This document shows positions 16,643-26,349 of a stretch of 64,000 nucleotides of DNA, in pieces; the stretch's first letter is position 1, and each line of letters begins with the position of its first letter. The position numbers and the translations under genes are program-made. The notes under the pieces were generated by a model. It saw only the letters and a list, made by a program, of their open reading frames with translations. It had not been told where the DNA came from and did no database searches. Source of the stretch: an uncultured Bacillaceae bacterium (lineage in GTDB: Bacteria; Bacillota; Bacilli; Bacillales; Cytobacillaceae); assembly GCA_937995745.1 (NCBI GenBank), contig CALKIU010000115.1, positions 1 through 64,000 on the forward strand. Direction: 5' to 3'.

Positions 16643-18577
16643 GTGCGCGTGTCAAATGTAACGGTAAGAAAACGGCTGATGATTGTTCTGCTTGTCGGAC
16701 TGTGTATTTTTGCCATTATTGATGCCCGGCTCGGTTACGTGCAGTTTTTTCTCGGCGATTGGCTGTCACAAGGAGCGGAAGATTTGTGGAGCCGCGAGAT
16801 TCCTTTTGAGCCGAAAAGAGGGGAAATTGTAGACAGGAACGGGATTCCCCTTGCAACCAATATTAGTGCGCCCACGGTTTATATATTTCCGCGCCAGGTG
16901 AAAAACCCGGCCGAAACGGCGGAAAAACTGGCGGAAGTGTTAAATGCCCCCAAAGAAGAAATATACCGGCAAATTACACAAAAACAATTGATTGTGAGGT
17001 TGAAAGAAGGAAGAAAAATTTCCCATGAGTTATCCGCCAAAGTTCGCCAATTGGGTTTGAGCGGCGTTTACATCGGTGAGGATTTTAAACGTTATTATCC
17101 GTTTGGCGATTATTTGTCACATGTGCTCGGGTTTACCGGGATCGATAACCAAGGCTTGACCGGGTTGGAATTGCAGTATGATAAAGAACTGAAAGGAAAA
17201 AGAGGGTCTGTGCAATTTTTTGCCGATGCCAAACATAACCGGTTGGAGGACAAAGCGGATGAATATGAACCTCCGGTGGACGGTTTGACATTAAAATTGA
17301 CGATCGATTCAAAAATCCAAACGATCGTTGAAAGAGAATTGGACAATGCGGAAGCTCAATATAATCCCGAATCGATCATCGCCTTGGCGATGGATCCCAA
17401 CACCGGCGAAATTTTGGCGATGTCGAGCCGGCCCGATTTTGATCCGTCCTCCTATCAAGATGTTTCTCCGGAGATATATAACCGGAATCTTCCGATTTGG
17501 AGTACGTATGAACCGGGTTCAACTTTTAAAATTATCACTCTCGCCGCCGCATTGGAAGAGAATAAAGTCAATTTAAGGAGAGAGCGATTTCACGACAAAG
17601 GATCCGTCGTGATTAACGGCACGACAATCCGCTGCTGGAGGAGACAGGGTCATGGTTCCCAATCCTTCTTGGAAGTGGTGCAAAATTCTTGCAACCCGGG
17701 ATTCATTGAATTGGGGCAGCGGATAGGTAAGAAAAAGCTTTTTGAATACATTAAATCGTTCGGATTTGGGGAAAAAACCGGCATCGATTTGGCCGGTGAA
17801 GGGAAGGGAATACTGTTTCCCCTGGAGAGGGTAGGTCCCGTCGAATTGGCGACCACTTCGTTCGGACAAGGGGTTTCGGTGACGCCGATTCAGCAAGTGG
17901 CCGCCATTTCCGCTGCCATCAACGGGGGGACATTATATACCCCTTATATTGCAAAGGAACTGATCGACCCGGCCACCGGCGAGGTGGTGATGCGAAATTC
18001 CCCCAAGGCCAAACGGAAGGTGATTTCTGAAAAAACTTCCCGGGAAATCCGCTATGCGCTGGAAACGGTTGTTGCCCAAGGATCGGGAGGAAGAGCATTC
18101 GTTGAGGGGTACCGTGTCGGAGGAAAGACGGGAACGGCGCAAAAAGTAAAAGATGGCAGATATTTGGACAACAATTATATTGTTTCATTTATCGGTTTTG
18201 CTCCGGCAGATGATCCGCAAATTGTCGTTTACGTCGCTGTTGATAATCCGAAAGGAACAGTTCAATTCGGCGGAACCGTGGCCGCGCCGATTGTCGGAAA
18301 AATCATCGGCGACAGCATGCGTGTCATGGGAATTGAGCCCCGCAAAGAGCAAGTGGAAAAGGTCCGCAAAAATTGGACCGATCCGGTCATGGTGGAGGTT
18401 CCCGATGTGGTCGGAATGAGCAAAAAGGACCTGCAAGAGATGTTTGTAAATTTAAAAATTGATGCCAGCGGGGAAGGAGATATTGTTGTAAGCCAAACCC
18501 CGCAGGGAGGGGTAAAACTTAAAGAAGGATCCACAATCCGGTTGTATTTCGGCGATAAAAAAGCGGAGGATCATTAA
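16643..18577 (+). CDS. spoVD: Stage V sporulation protein D (class B PBP)
   Basis: Mother-cell transpeptidase required for spore cortex peptidoglycan, working with SpoVE. The 644-aa protein has a TM anchor (about 11-30), a dimerisation domain, transpeptidase motifs Ser293-T-F-Lys296, Ser349-C-Asn351 and Lys495-T-Gly497, and a single C-terminal PASTA repeat (about 580-640). One PASTA instead of two separates it from pbpB. The GTG start lies 8 nt after GGGAGGT. Terminators on both sides make it its own unit; in B. subtilis it is SigE-dependent. Confidence 0.95.
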   Translation: MRVSNVTVRKRLMIVLLVGLCIFAIIDARLGYVQFFLGDWLSQGAEDLWSREIPFEPKRGEIVDRNGIPLATNISAPTVYIFPRQVKNPAETAEKLAEVLNAPKEEIYRQITQKQLIVRLKEGRKISHELSAKVRQLGLSGVYIGEDFKRYYPFGDYLSHVLGFTGIDNQGLTGLELQYDKELKGKRGSVQFFADAKHNRLEDKADEYEPPVDGLTLKLTIDSKIQTIVERELDNAEAQYNPESIIALAMDPNTGEILAMSSRPDFDPSSYQDVSPEIYNRNLPIWSTYEPGSTFKIITLAAALEENKVNLRRERFHDKGSVVINGTTIRCWRRQGHGSQSFLEVVQNSCNPGFIELGQRIGKKKLFEYIKSFGFGEKTGIDLAGEGKGILFPLERVGPVELATTSFGQGVSVTPIQQVAAISAAINGGTLYTPYIAKELIDPATGEVVMRNSPKAKRKVISEKTSREIRYALETVVAQGSGGRAFVEGYRVGGKTGTAQKVKDGRYLDNNYIVSFIGFAPADDPQIVVYVAVDNPKGTVQFGGTVAAPIVGKIIGDSMRVMGIEPRKEQVEKVRKNWTDPVMVEVPDVVGMSKKDLQEMFVNLKIDASGEGDIVVSQTPQGGVKLKEGSTIRLYFGDKKAEDH

Positions 18578-18581
18578 CAAG

Positions 18582-18611
18582 AGGCGGCAAAAGATTTCGC
18601 CGCCTTTTATA
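18582..18611 (+). terminator. Terminator after spoVD
   Basis: Perfect 7-bp stem AGGCGGC/GCCGCCT (18582-18605) with a 10-nt loop, followed by TTTTAT. Confidence 0.8.
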
Positions 18612-18764
18612 TTATGCGAACAGGTTTTAAATATAAAATGGCTAAATGTGCCGGAATCATGTAAAATATAAAAGCGCAAGCGTCTTGTTGGGTCATTCTA
18701 CCGCACAGGCATGCGCATAAAGATTGATTGTTTTAAATACAAAGATGAATGCGAGGTTTTAGAA

Positions 18765-20228
18765 TTGAAGCTTCATACATTGTTGAGCCATCTCCATCTG
18801 TTGGTGCCGTTTCAAGGAGAAAATCCCGACATTACATCAATTGAAAATGACCACCGCAAAGTTCAGAAAGGCAGTTTGTTTATTTGCATAAAAGGTTATA
18901 CGGTTGACGGCCATGACTTTGCCTCGGCGGCAGTGGAAAGGGGGGCGGCTGCGGTCCTGGCGGAAAAACCCCTTGACCTCCCGGTTCCTGTTGTTGTCGT
19001 TGACAACACGAGGCGGGCGATGGCCGTTCTTGCCGATGCTTTTTACGGACACCCGAGCCAAAAAATTCATCTTGTCGGTATTACCGGCACGAACGGAAAA
19101 ACAACAACTTCTCATTTGATTGAAAAGATTTTTGCCGATGCCGGATATCGAACGGGGCTAATCGGCACGATGTATGTAAAAATAGGTGAAGAGACTTTGG
19201 AAACGAAAAATACAACGCCGGAAAGCCTTGCCCTGCAAAAAATCTTCCACCGAATGGCGGAATCCGGCGTTGAAAAAGCGGTTATGGAGGTTTCCTCCCA
19301 CGCTTTGGCCGAGGGCAGGGTATTCGGAACAAATTTTGACATCGCCGTCTTTACCAACTTGACGCAAGATCATTTGGATTTTCACCGGACGATGGAAGAA
19401 TACAAGAAAGCAAAGGGCCTGTTATTTTCCCGGCTCGGCAATACATATAATATTGACAGGCCAAAATTTGCCGTATTAAATGTGGATGATCCCGCAGGCA
19501 GAGAATATATGATGCAGACGCCGGCCCATATTATTACTTACGGCATTGACGAAGAAGCCGTTTTGCGGGCAGCCAATATACAGTTGTCAGCGAAAGGGAC
19601 AGAATTTGATCTTCTCAGCCCGTTTGGAAAACATCGCGTGTCATTAAAGCTTGTCGGCAAGTTCAGCATTTACAATGTCCTTGCCGCGCTTGGAGCAGCC
19701 GTTGCTTCCAAAATTCCTCTCGACAAAGCAATCAAGTCCGTAGAAAGCGTAGACGGCATCTCCGGCAGATTTGAACTTGTCGACTGCGGCCAGGACTTCA
19801 CGGTCATTGTTGATTATTGCCATACACCGGACAGCCTTGAAAATGTATTAAAAACCATTAAACAAATTGCCAAAGGAAAGATTTTTGTTGTTGTCGGCTG
19901 CGGCGGCGACCGCGATAAAACAAAAAGGCCGCTGATGGCGCAAATTGCTTGTGCATACAGCGACAAAGCCATTTTTACATCCGACAACCCTCGCAGCGAA
20001 GATCCGGTGCAAATTATTAAGGATATGGAAGCGGGTGTTCCCGAACAAAAAAATTATGAAACGATTGTCGACCGGAAGGAAGCGATTGAGCGCGCCATCG
20101 GGCTGGCGAAAACAGATGATATTGTTCTCATTGCAGGAAAAGGCCATGAAACCTATCAAATTATCGGTGATAAAATCATTGATTTCGATGACCGGTTGGC
20201 AGCGAAAGAGGCAATTGAGGGGAGATAG
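18765..20228 (+). CDS. murE: UDP-MurNAc-L-Ala-D-Glu:meso-DAP ligase MurE
   Basis: ATP-dependent addition of the third stem-peptide residue. The 487-aa product has the ATP loop GTNGKTT (108-114) and a C-terminal DNPR motif (SDNPRSEDP), which marks specificity for meso-diaminopimelate over lysine. I start it at TTG 18765, 7 nt after GAGGTT, because the family begins MKL and the length then fits. The frame extends to an ATG at 18711 that has no ribosome site. The TAG stop is 1 nt before a 53-codon ORF. Confidence 0.94.
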   Translation: MKLHTLLSHLHLLVPFQGENPDITSIENDHRKVQKGSLFICIKGYTVDGHDFASAAVERGAAAVLAEKPLDLPVPVVVVDNTRRAMAVLADAFYGHPSQKIHLVGITGTNGKTTTSHLIEKIFADAGYRTGLIGTMYVKIGEETLETKNTTPESLALQKIFHRMAESGVEKAVMEVSSHALAEGRVFGTNFDIAVFTNLTQDHLDFHRTMEEYKKAKGLLFSRLGNTYNIDRPKFAVLNVDDPAGREYMMQTPAHIITYGIDEEAVLRAANIQLSAKGTEFDLLSPFGKHRVSLKLVGKFSIYNVLAALGAAVASKIPLDKAIKSVESVDGISGRFELVDCGQDFTVIVDYCHTPDSLENVLKTIKQIAKGKIFVVVGCGGDRDKTKRPLMAQIACAYSDKAIFTSDNPRSEDPVQIIKDMEAGVPEQKNYETIVDRKEAIERAIGLAKTDDIVLIAGKGHETYQIIGDKIIDFDDRLAAKEAIEGR

Positions 20229-20229
20229 C

Positions 20230-20391
20230 ATGGCGGAATATGTTTTATTATTGTCACCGGAGGAACACCTTCCGTTTCCCTGTTTACATAATAGCCTTCC
20301 GCGCGGCCGGACGGACACAAATATGCATAGGAAAAACATAGAACCGGTAATGAGCAATGTTCTTGCCGCCGTTTTTGGAGGGAAGGAATAA
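20230..20391 (+). CDS. Uncharacterised 53-aa ORF between murE and mraY
   Basis: Starts 1 nt after the murE stop, behind GAGGGGAGA (SD-like, 5 nt before the ATG), and stops 1 nt before the mraY ATG. The product has a hydrophobic start (MAEYVLLLSPEEH), a proline-, arginine- and histidine-rich middle, and the tail NVLAAVFGGKE. It has no membrane helix and I recognise no family. In B. subtilis the murE-mraY gap has no annotated gene. The exact fit favours translation in the operon, but it could be a chance frame in a spacer, or its last codons may only supply the mraY ribosome site. Confidence 0.45.
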   Translation: MAEYVLLLSPEEHLPFPCLHNSLPRGRTDTNMHRKNIEPVMSNVLAAVFGGKE

Positions 20392-20392
20392 A

Positions 20393-21367
20393 ATGTTGGA
20401 AAAAGCCGTTTTCTTGACAATTTTGTTGGGATTTCTTATTTCTGTCATTCTTTCTCCGTTTGTCATACCTTTTTTAAAGAGATTGAAATTTGGACAAAGC
20501 ATCCGGGAAGAAGGGCCCAAATCACACCAAAAAAAATCGGGCACGCCCACCATGGGCGGATTGGTAATCATTTTTTCCATTGTCGTGACAACATTGATTA
20601 TGACAGGGAAATTCACGGAACCGACGATGGATACCCTTCTATTGATTTTGGTAACTCTGGGTTTCGGTTTAGTTGGTTTTCTTGACGATTTCATTAAAGT
20701 TGTTTTAAAAAGGAATCTCGGACTCACATCGCGGCAAAAACTTTTTGGCCAGATTGTCGTAGCCGTTGTCTTTTTTCTTGTTTTAAAACAAACGGAATTT
20801 TCGACGGCCATTTCCATTCCTTTAACGAATATTTCTTTTGATCTCGGATGGGTTTATCTGTTCTTCGTTGTTTTTTGGCTGGTCGGATTTTCAAATGCCG
20901 TCAATTTAACGGACGGGCTTGACGGATTGGTATCGGGAACAGCCGCCATTGCTTTCGGCGCATTGGGTGTATTGGCCTGGAACCAGGCGAATCTCGAGAT
21001 TGCCATCTTTTCGGTGGCGGTCGTCGGGGCGGTTTTAGGTTTCCTTGTTTTTAACGCCCATCCGGCAAAAGTTTTTATGGGTGACACAGGCTCTTTGGCG
21101 CTCGGAGGGGCGATTGCCGCTGTATCGATTTTGGCAAAGTTGGAAATTTTGTTGCTGATTATTGGGGGAGTTTTTGTCATCGAAACTCTCTCGGTAATTC
21201 TTCAAGTGTTGTCTTATAAAACAACCGGAAAAAGAATATTCCGCATGAGCCCGCTGCACCACCATTTTGAGCTGGGCGGGTGGTCGGAATGGCGTGTCGT
21301 CGTTACCTTTTGGGCAGCCGGTTTGTTGCTGGCGGTCATCGGAATCTATATTGAGGTGTGGTTGTAA
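20393..21367 (+). CDS. mraY: Phospho-N-acetylmuramoyl-pentapeptide transferase MraY
   Basis: Integral membrane enzyme that makes lipid I from UDP-MurNAc-pentapeptide and undecaprenyl phosphate. At 324 aa it equals B. subtilis MraY. About ten TM segments are visible, with the Mg-binding Asp pair in FLDDF (98-99), the NLTDGLDGL motif and the C-terminal HHHFE segment. The ATG at 20393 follows GGAGGGAAGG; the frame extends 36 nt upstream without support. Confidence 0.97.
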   Translation: MLEKAVFLTILLGFLISVILSPFVIPFLKRLKFGQSIREEGPKSHQKKSGTPTMGGLVIIFSIVVTTLIMTGKFTEPTMDTLLLILVTLGFGLVGFLDDFIKVVLKRNLGLTSRQKLFGQIVVAVVFFLVLKQTEFSTAISIPLTNISFDLGWVYLFFVVFWLVGFSNAVNLTDGLDGLVSGTAAIAFGALGVLAWNQANLEIAIFSVAVVGAVLGFLVFNAHPAKVFMGDTGSLALGGAIAAVSILAKLEILLLIIGGVFVIETLSVILQVLSYKTTGKRIFRMSPLHHHFELGGWSEWRVVVTFWAAGLLLAVIGIYIEVWL

Positions 21368-22723
21368 TTGAAACGGATCGAGAAATATTACCATAGGAAA
21401 GTACTGGTTTTGGGACTTGCCAAAAGCGGGGTTGCAGCCGCGTCTTTGCTGCATAAATTAGGGGCGTTTGTAACAGTGAACGATAAAAAGCCGCTCGCGG
21501 AAAATCCGGAAGCACAGGGATTGTTGGAACAAGGCATTACCGTTATTTGCGGAAGCCATCCCGTTGAACTTTTGGATGAAGGTTTTGAAGTGGTGGTGAA
21601 GAACCCCGGCATTCCTTATGACAATGCCATGGTGCAACGGGCGCTCGAAAAAGGCTTGCCCGTCATCACAGAAGTGGAACTGGCATATGAAATTTCCCGC
21701 GCTCCCTTTATTGGAATCACGGGAACAAACGGAAAAACAACGACAACGACGCTCATTTACGAAATGCTTGAAAAGGGCGGCAAATCTCCCTTGATTGCCG
21801 GAAATATCGGTACGGTTGCTTGCGAAGTGGCGCAAAAGGCAACGGAAGAAAATACTGTTGTCATTGAACTGTCTTCTTTCCAATTGATGGGGATCGATCG
21901 GTTTGCACCGAAAATTGCCGTCATCACCAATTTATATGAGGCCCACCTTGATTATCATAAGAGCTTGGACGAATATTACGGTGCGAAGGCAAATATCACC
22001 CGCAATCAAACGGAAAGCGATTATTTGATCATCAATGCCGATCAGGAGGAGACCCTCGATATTGCGGCGGCATCAAAAGCGAAAATTGTCCCGTTTTCAA
22101 GCAAACGCATCTTGGAATCCGGAGCTTGGATTGAGGATGATGCATTAGTATTTAACGGCGAAAAAGTGATCGGGATCAAAGATATTCTTCTCCCCGGAAA
22201 ACATAATCTGGAAAATATGCTGGCGGCAATAGCCGCGGCCAAATTGTCCGGGGTTGATAATGACGCTATCCGCACCGTATTGACGACTTTTAAGGGCGTA
22301 AAGCATCGCCTTCAATATATTGGTGAAGTGGAAGGGCGGAAATTTTACAACGATTCGAAGGCAACAAACATTTTGGCCACCAAAACGGCGCTGGCGGCAT
22401 TCCAAGATGAACCGGTGATTCTGTTGGCGGGCGGTTTGGACAGGGGAAATGAATTTGATGAATTGATTCCTTCTTTAAAAAAGGTCAAAGCTCTCGTTTT
22501 GTTCGGGCAAACGGCGCCAAAACTGGAAAAAGCGGGACGCAAGGCGGGAATAAAAATCATTGAGCACGTCGATAATGTGGACGTAGCGGTGCCCCGTGCT
22601 TTTCAATTGTCAGAACCTGGCGATGTCATCTTGCTTTCTCCCGCATGTGCCAGTTGGGATCAATATAAAACTTTCGAGGTCAGGGGAGACATATTTATTA
22701 ATGCCGTGAATAAGCTTAAGTGA
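21368..22723 (+). CDS. murD: UDP-N-acetylmuramoylalanine-D-glutamate ligase MurD
   Basis: ATP-dependent addition of D-glutamate to UDP-MurNAc-L-Ala. The 451-aa length is identical to B. subtilis. An N-terminal Rossmann-like domain (VLVLGLAKSG) is followed by the ATP loop GTNGKTT (119-125) and the C-terminal domain with FYNDSKATN and LLSPACASWDQ. The start is TTG directly after the mraY stop, with GAGGTG 9 nt upstream inside mraY, so translation is coupled. Confidence 0.96.
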   Translation: MKRIEKYYHRKVLVLGLAKSGVAAASLLHKLGAFVTVNDKKPLAENPEAQGLLEQGITVICGSHPVELLDEGFEVVVKNPGIPYDNAMVQRALEKGLPVITEVELAYEISRAPFIGITGTNGKTTTTTLIYEMLEKGGKSPLIAGNIGTVACEVAQKATEENTVVIELSSFQLMGIDRFAPKIAVITNLYEAHLDYHKSLDEYYGAKANITRNQTESDYLIINADQEETLDIAAASKAKIVPFSSKRILESGAWIEDDALVFNGEKVIGIKDILLPGKHNLENMLAAIAAAKLSGVDNDAIRTVLTTFKGVKHRLQYIGEVEGRKFYNDSKATNILATKTALAAFQDEPVILLAGGLDRGNEFDELIPSLKKVKALVLFGQTAPKLEKAGRKAGIKIIEHVDNVDVAVPRAFQLSEPGDVILLSPACASWDQYKTFEVRGDIFINAVNKLK

Positions 22724-22814
22724 GGGGCTTGTCTTGCACCGCGCATACCGTTTTTAACGGATGCCGGAGCCGACCTTCCGCCCGCAAACTCCCTGATTGA
22801 CGAGGTGTTAGCCG

Positions 22815-23915
22815 GTGCCGTCAAAGAGAGCTGCGCCCGACTTTATATTTTTGTTAACCGTCCTTTCTTTGCTTGCGGTTGGCTTGATTATGGTTTACAG
22901 TGCCAGTGCCGTATGGGCAGATTATAAGTTCAATGATTCATTTTATTTTGCAAAAAGGCAGATTTTGTTCGCCGTAGTGGGAATTGTTGCCATGTTCGTT
23001 GTGATGAACATAGATTACTGGACATGGCGGAAATTTGCCGTTGCTCTCCTTATATTTTGTTTTATCCTTTTGATTTTGGTTCTTATACCGGGAATCGGAA
23101 CGGTCAGAAACGGTTCCCGGAGCTGGATTGGCGTCGGGGCTTTTTCCATTCAGCCCTCGGAGTTTATGAAACTCGCCATGATTGCCTTTTTGGCAAAATT
23201 TTTATCGGAAAACCAAAAGAAGGTTACCTCCCTTAAACAAGGATTGATTCCTTCTTTGGCCCTTGTCTTTCTTGCTTTCGGACTCATCATGCTCCAACCC
23301 GACTTGGGAACGGGAACGGTAATGGTCGGAACTTGTTTGGTAATGATTTTTATTGCGGGGGCAAAAATCAGTCATTTTATAGGGTTGGGAGTGCTTGGAA
23401 TCATCGGTTTTATCGGATTGATTGCATCTGCTCCTTACCGGATTCAGCGGATTACATCTTTTCTTGATCCGTGGCAGGATCCGCAAGGGAGCGGATTTCA
23501 AATCATCCAATCGTTGTATGCCATCGGTCCGGGAGGCTTATTGGGGCTCGGATTGGGGCAAAGCAGACAAAAGTTTTTTTATCTGCCCGAACCGCAAACG
23601 GACTTTATTTTTGCCATTTTAGCAGAGGAGCTCGGTTTTATCGGCGGAACGTTTGTCCTTCTGCTTTTTGCCTTGTTGCTTTGGAGGGGGATTAGGATCG
23701 CCCTTGGAGCCCCCGATTTGTTCGGCAGTTTGCTCGCCGTCGGAATTGTTGCCATGATTGCCATACAAGTCATGATTAATATCGGTGTCGTGACCGGCTT
23801 GATGCCGGTAACAGGGATTACCCTCCCTTTTCTCAGTTACGGCGGTTCCTCTTTGACTTTAATGCTGCTTGCTGTCGGCGTGCTGTTAAATGTCAGCCGC
23901 TACGCGAAATATTGA
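22815..23915 (+). CDS. spoVE: Stage V sporulation protein E (SEDS glycosyltransferase)
   Basis: SEDS-family peptidoglycan polymerase for spore cortex, partner of SpoVD. The 366-aa length matches B. subtilis SpoVE, with about ten TM helices and the family signature near the C terminus (GVVTGLMPVTGITLPFLSYGG). The GTG start follows GAGGTG by 7 nt. Position between murD and murG, and close similarity along the whole length, favour SpoVE over FtsW, whose gene lies elsewhere in Bacillus. The 91-nt gap after murD could hold a sporulation promoter, but none is clear. Confidence 0.93.
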   Translation: MPSKRAAPDFIFLLTVLSLLAVGLIMVYSASAVWADYKFNDSFYFAKRQILFAVVGIVAMFVVMNIDYWTWRKFAVALLIFCFILLILVLIPGIGTVRNGSRSWIGVGAFSIQPSEFMKLAMIAFLAKFLSENQKKVTSLKQGLIPSLALVFLAFGLIMLQPDLGTGTVMVGTCLVMIFIAGAKISHFIGLGVLGIIGFIGLIASAPYRIQRITSFLDPWQDPQGSGFQIIQSLYAIGPGGLLGLGLGQSRQKFFYLPEPQTDFIFAILAEELGFIGGTFVLLLFALLLWRGIRIALGAPDLFGSLLAVGIVAMIAIQVMINIGVVTGLMPVTGITLPFLSYGGSSLTLMLLAVGVLLNVSRYAKY

Positions 23916-23929
23916 CTGCATTTCCTTTA

Positions 23930-23957
23930 GCCCTGTTGACAATCAGGGTTTCTTTTG
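23930..23957 (+). terminator. Possible terminator after spoVE
   Basis: Short stem CCCTG/CAGGG with an 8-nt loop (23931-23948), followed by TTTCTTTTG. The 5-bp stem is short, so this is tentative. Confidence 0.45.
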
Positions 23958-24038
23958 TTTTCCAGCCGCGGCCGGTCCGGCATATATGAGACAACTATTG
24001 TTGGAATGAAAAATTGGTGAAAGAACTCTTACATTTAA

Positions 24039-24067
24039 GCGACAAAAAAAGATCGTTTTTTGTTCGC
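24039..24067. repeat. AT-rich hairpin upstream of murG
   Basis: GCGACAAAAAA and TTTTTTGTTCGC pair with one bulged T. It lies in the 286-nt spoVE-murG gap. A TAAAAT -10-like hexamer follows at 24081-24086, but its -35 is poor. No T run follows the hairpin, so it is not a standard terminator. Confidence 0.35.
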
Positions 24068-24201
24068 GAAAAGGTTGTAGTAAAATAAGGAAGAGTAGAG
24101 CGGCGGAACATTCGGGAAGGTTCCGGATTTCACGGCCGGCAACGTGGCAGTTGCGGCATGGCATAAAATCATAAAACGGGATTTTTTAAGAGGTGAAGGA
24201 A

Positions 24202-25302
24202 GTGCGGATTGTTGTCAGTGGGGGAGGAACCGGAGGCCATATTTATCCGGCTTTGGCATTAATAAGAGAAATTAAAAAGAGAGATAAAGAGCATGAATTT
24301 TTGTATATCGGAACGGAGCGCGGACTGGAAAGCAAGATTGTAACAAGGGAAAAAATTCCATTTGTATCGATACATATCACCGGTTTTAAACGAAAACTCT
24401 CTTTGGAAAACGTGAAAACTGTTTACCGATTTATAAAAGGGGTTCGGGACTGCAAAAAGATTTTGCGGGAGTTTAAGGCGGATATCGTCGTTGGAACCGG
24501 CGGTTATGTTTGCGGTCCCGTTGTGTATGCGGCGGCCCGTCTCGGCATTCCCACAATCATCCATGAACAGAACAGCGTCGCCGGTTTGACCAATAAATTT
24601 CTCAGCCGGTACGTCGATAAAATCGGCATCTGCTTTGAAGAAACGAGAAAAGATTTTCCTGAAGAAAAAGTTGTATTTACGGGAAACCCCCGTGCCTCGG
24701 AAGTGATAGGCCAAGATGGGGAAAATGGGAAGATTTCGGCAGGTTTGAAAAAAGATGTGCCCGCCGTGCTTATTTTTGGCGGTAGCCGCGGGGCCAGGCC
24801 AATCAATGAAGCTGTGGTGAAATCTCTGACCGAATTTGCCGCCAAACCATACCAAGTGTTGTATGTCACGGGAGAAATTCATTTTGATTCGGTGCAAAAA
24901 GAGGTTGAGTTGATTGGCAATCCGGAAAATGTCATAATAAAGCCTTTCATTCACAATATGCCTGCCGTTTTGGCGGGCATGGATCTGGTGGTTTCCCGGG
25001 CAGGGGCCACGACGCTGGCGGAGATTACGGCATTGGGAATACCGAGCATTCTAATCCCCAGTCCGTATGTTACAAACAACCATCAAGAGAATAATGCCAG
25101 AACGTTAAGCGAAAAAGGGGCGGCCATTCTCCTCGAAGAGAAAGATTTAACAAGCCGCAAGCTGGTGGAATTGATTGACGAAATTATGATGGACGAAAGC
25201 AAGCGGAAATTGATGGGCAGAAAAGCCAAATCTTTGGGGGTGCCTGATTCGGCGGCAAGGCTTTACCGTATAATGCAAGAACTTGTCGAGACGAAAGCAT
25301 AA
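24202..25302 (+). CDS. murG: Lipid II synthase MurG (UDP-GlcNAc transferase)
   Basis: Peripheral membrane GT28 glycosyltransferase that adds GlcNAc to lipid I. The 366-aa protein has the N-terminal G loop GGGTGGH (7-13), a second G-loop at GTGGYVCGP, and the UDP-GlcNAc site (VSRAGATTLAEI and NHQENNA). The GTG at 24202 follows AAGAGGTGAAGG; an in-frame GTG at 24193 lies inside that ribosome site. Confidence 0.97.
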   Translation: MRIVVSGGGTGGHIYPALALIREIKKRDKEHEFLYIGTERGLESKIVTREKIPFVSIHITGFKRKLSLENVKTVYRFIKGVRDCKKILREFKADIVVGTGGYVCGPVVYAAARLGIPTIIHEQNSVAGLTNKFLSRYVDKIGICFEETRKDFPEEKVVFTGNPRASEVIGQDGENGKISAGLKKDVPAVLIFGGSRGARPINEAVVKSLTEFAAKPYQVLYVTGEIHFDSVQKEVELIGNPENVIIKPFIHNMPAVLAGMDLVVSRAGATTLAEITALGIPSILIPSPYVTNNHQENNARTLSEKGAAILLEEKDLTSRKLVELIDEIMMDESKRKLMGRKAKSLGVPDSAARLYRIMQELVETKA

Positions 25303-25360
25303 CAGCTTTCCCGTTTATGTGCATATGATGAAATAACCCAGACGGAAAGGGAGGTACCTG

Positions 25361-26269
25361 ATGGACGAACTGTACGCAAAATTGAGAGAAATGAATATAG
25401 GCAAAGTGACAAGAAATGAACCGATGGCAAATCATACGACCATCAATGTCGGCGGCCCGGCGGATTTATTTATTGAGCCTTCGTCCATAGACAATCTCAT
25501 TAAAACGGTTGAATTTCTCCGCAAAAACGCCGTCAAATGGAGAGTGATCGGCCGGGGCTCCAATTTGCTTGTGACCGATAAAGGCATTGAAGGGGCGGTA
25601 ATCAAACTCGGCCGGGGACTGGCCCATCTCGAAATAAGAGGCACAGAGGTATTGGTTGGCAGCGGCTATTCCCTCGTCAGTTTGGCCACTTTGGTATCGC
25701 GGCGTGGTCTGTCGGGACTGGAATTTGCCAGCGGGATTCCCGGTTCGGTCGGAGGAGCCGTTTATATGAATGCGGGTGCACATGGTTCGGATATTTCCCG
25801 TGTATTAAAAAAGGCGCGTATTTTATTTGCCGACGGAACGATCGAATGGTTGGACAATGAAGAAATGGAGTTTTCATACCGTACTTCCATATTGCAAAAA
25901 AATCGTCCGGGTATCGTCCTTGAGGCTGTTTTTCAATTGGCGGAAGGAGACAGAGAGAAAATTTTTGCAGAAATGCAGAAGAATAAAGATTACCGGAAAG
26001 AAACCCAGCCTTGGGACATGCGTTGCTGCGGCAGCATTTTCCGGAATCCCCTGCCCGAATACGCAGGCAGATTAATTGAGGAAGCGGGTCTGAAAGGATA
26101 TTCCATAGGCGGGGCAAAAGTCTCCGAAAAACATGCAAATTTTATCGTCAATACGGGAAACGCGACGGCGGACGATGTATTGAGTTTGATCCGGCATATA
26201 AAGAATGTGATTTTTGAAAAAAGGAAAATCACTTTGGAGACGGAAGTTGAAATTATCGGCAGATCGTAA
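25361..26269 (+). CDS. murB: UDP-N-acetylenolpyruvoylglucosamine reductase MurB
   Basis: FAD and NADPH-dependent reduction of UDP-GlcNAc-enolpyruvate to UDP-MurNAc. The 302-aa protein has the FAD-binding segment NHTTINVGGPADLFIEP, then WRVIGRGSNLLVTDKG and the SGIPGSVGGAVYMNAGAHG block. CGSIFRNP and GGAKVSEKHANFIVN form the C-terminal part of a type IIa MurB without the extra loop. GGGAGGTACCTG precedes the ATG. Confidence 0.97.
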   Translation: MDELYAKLREMNIGKVTRNEPMANHTTINVGGPADLFIEPSSIDNLIKTVEFLRKNAVKWRVIGRGSNLLVTDKGIEGAVIKLGRGLAHLEIRGTEVLVGSGYSLVSLATLVSRRGLSGLEFASGIPGSVGGAVYMNAGAHGSDISRVLKKARILFADGTIEWLDNEEMEFSYRTSILQKNRPGIVLEAVFQLAEGDREKIFAEMQKNKDYRKETQPWDMRCCGSIFRNPLPEYAGRLIEEAGLKGYSIGGAKVSEKHANFIVNTGNATADDVLSLIRHIKNVIFEKRKITLETEVEIIGRS

Positions 26270-26298
26270 ATATTTTTCTTTATTCTGCCAAGTTCTGT

Positions 26299-26306
26299 GG
26301 TATAAT
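26299..26306 (+). promoter_or_regulatory. Extended -10 promoter before divIB
   Basis: TATAAT at 26301-26306, preceded by TGG, forms an extended -10 element. No good -35 is seen at 16-18 nt. An intrinsic terminator lies about 45 nt downstream. Confidence 0.45.
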
Positions 26307-26349
26307 ACTACATTAGAATGATAGATTTCGGCACATTTATAGCGATTAT

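Noticed and set aside
24259..24954. 231-aa minus-strand ORF within murG
   Set aside because: It is a long antisense shadow of murG with no ribosome site or recognisable domain.
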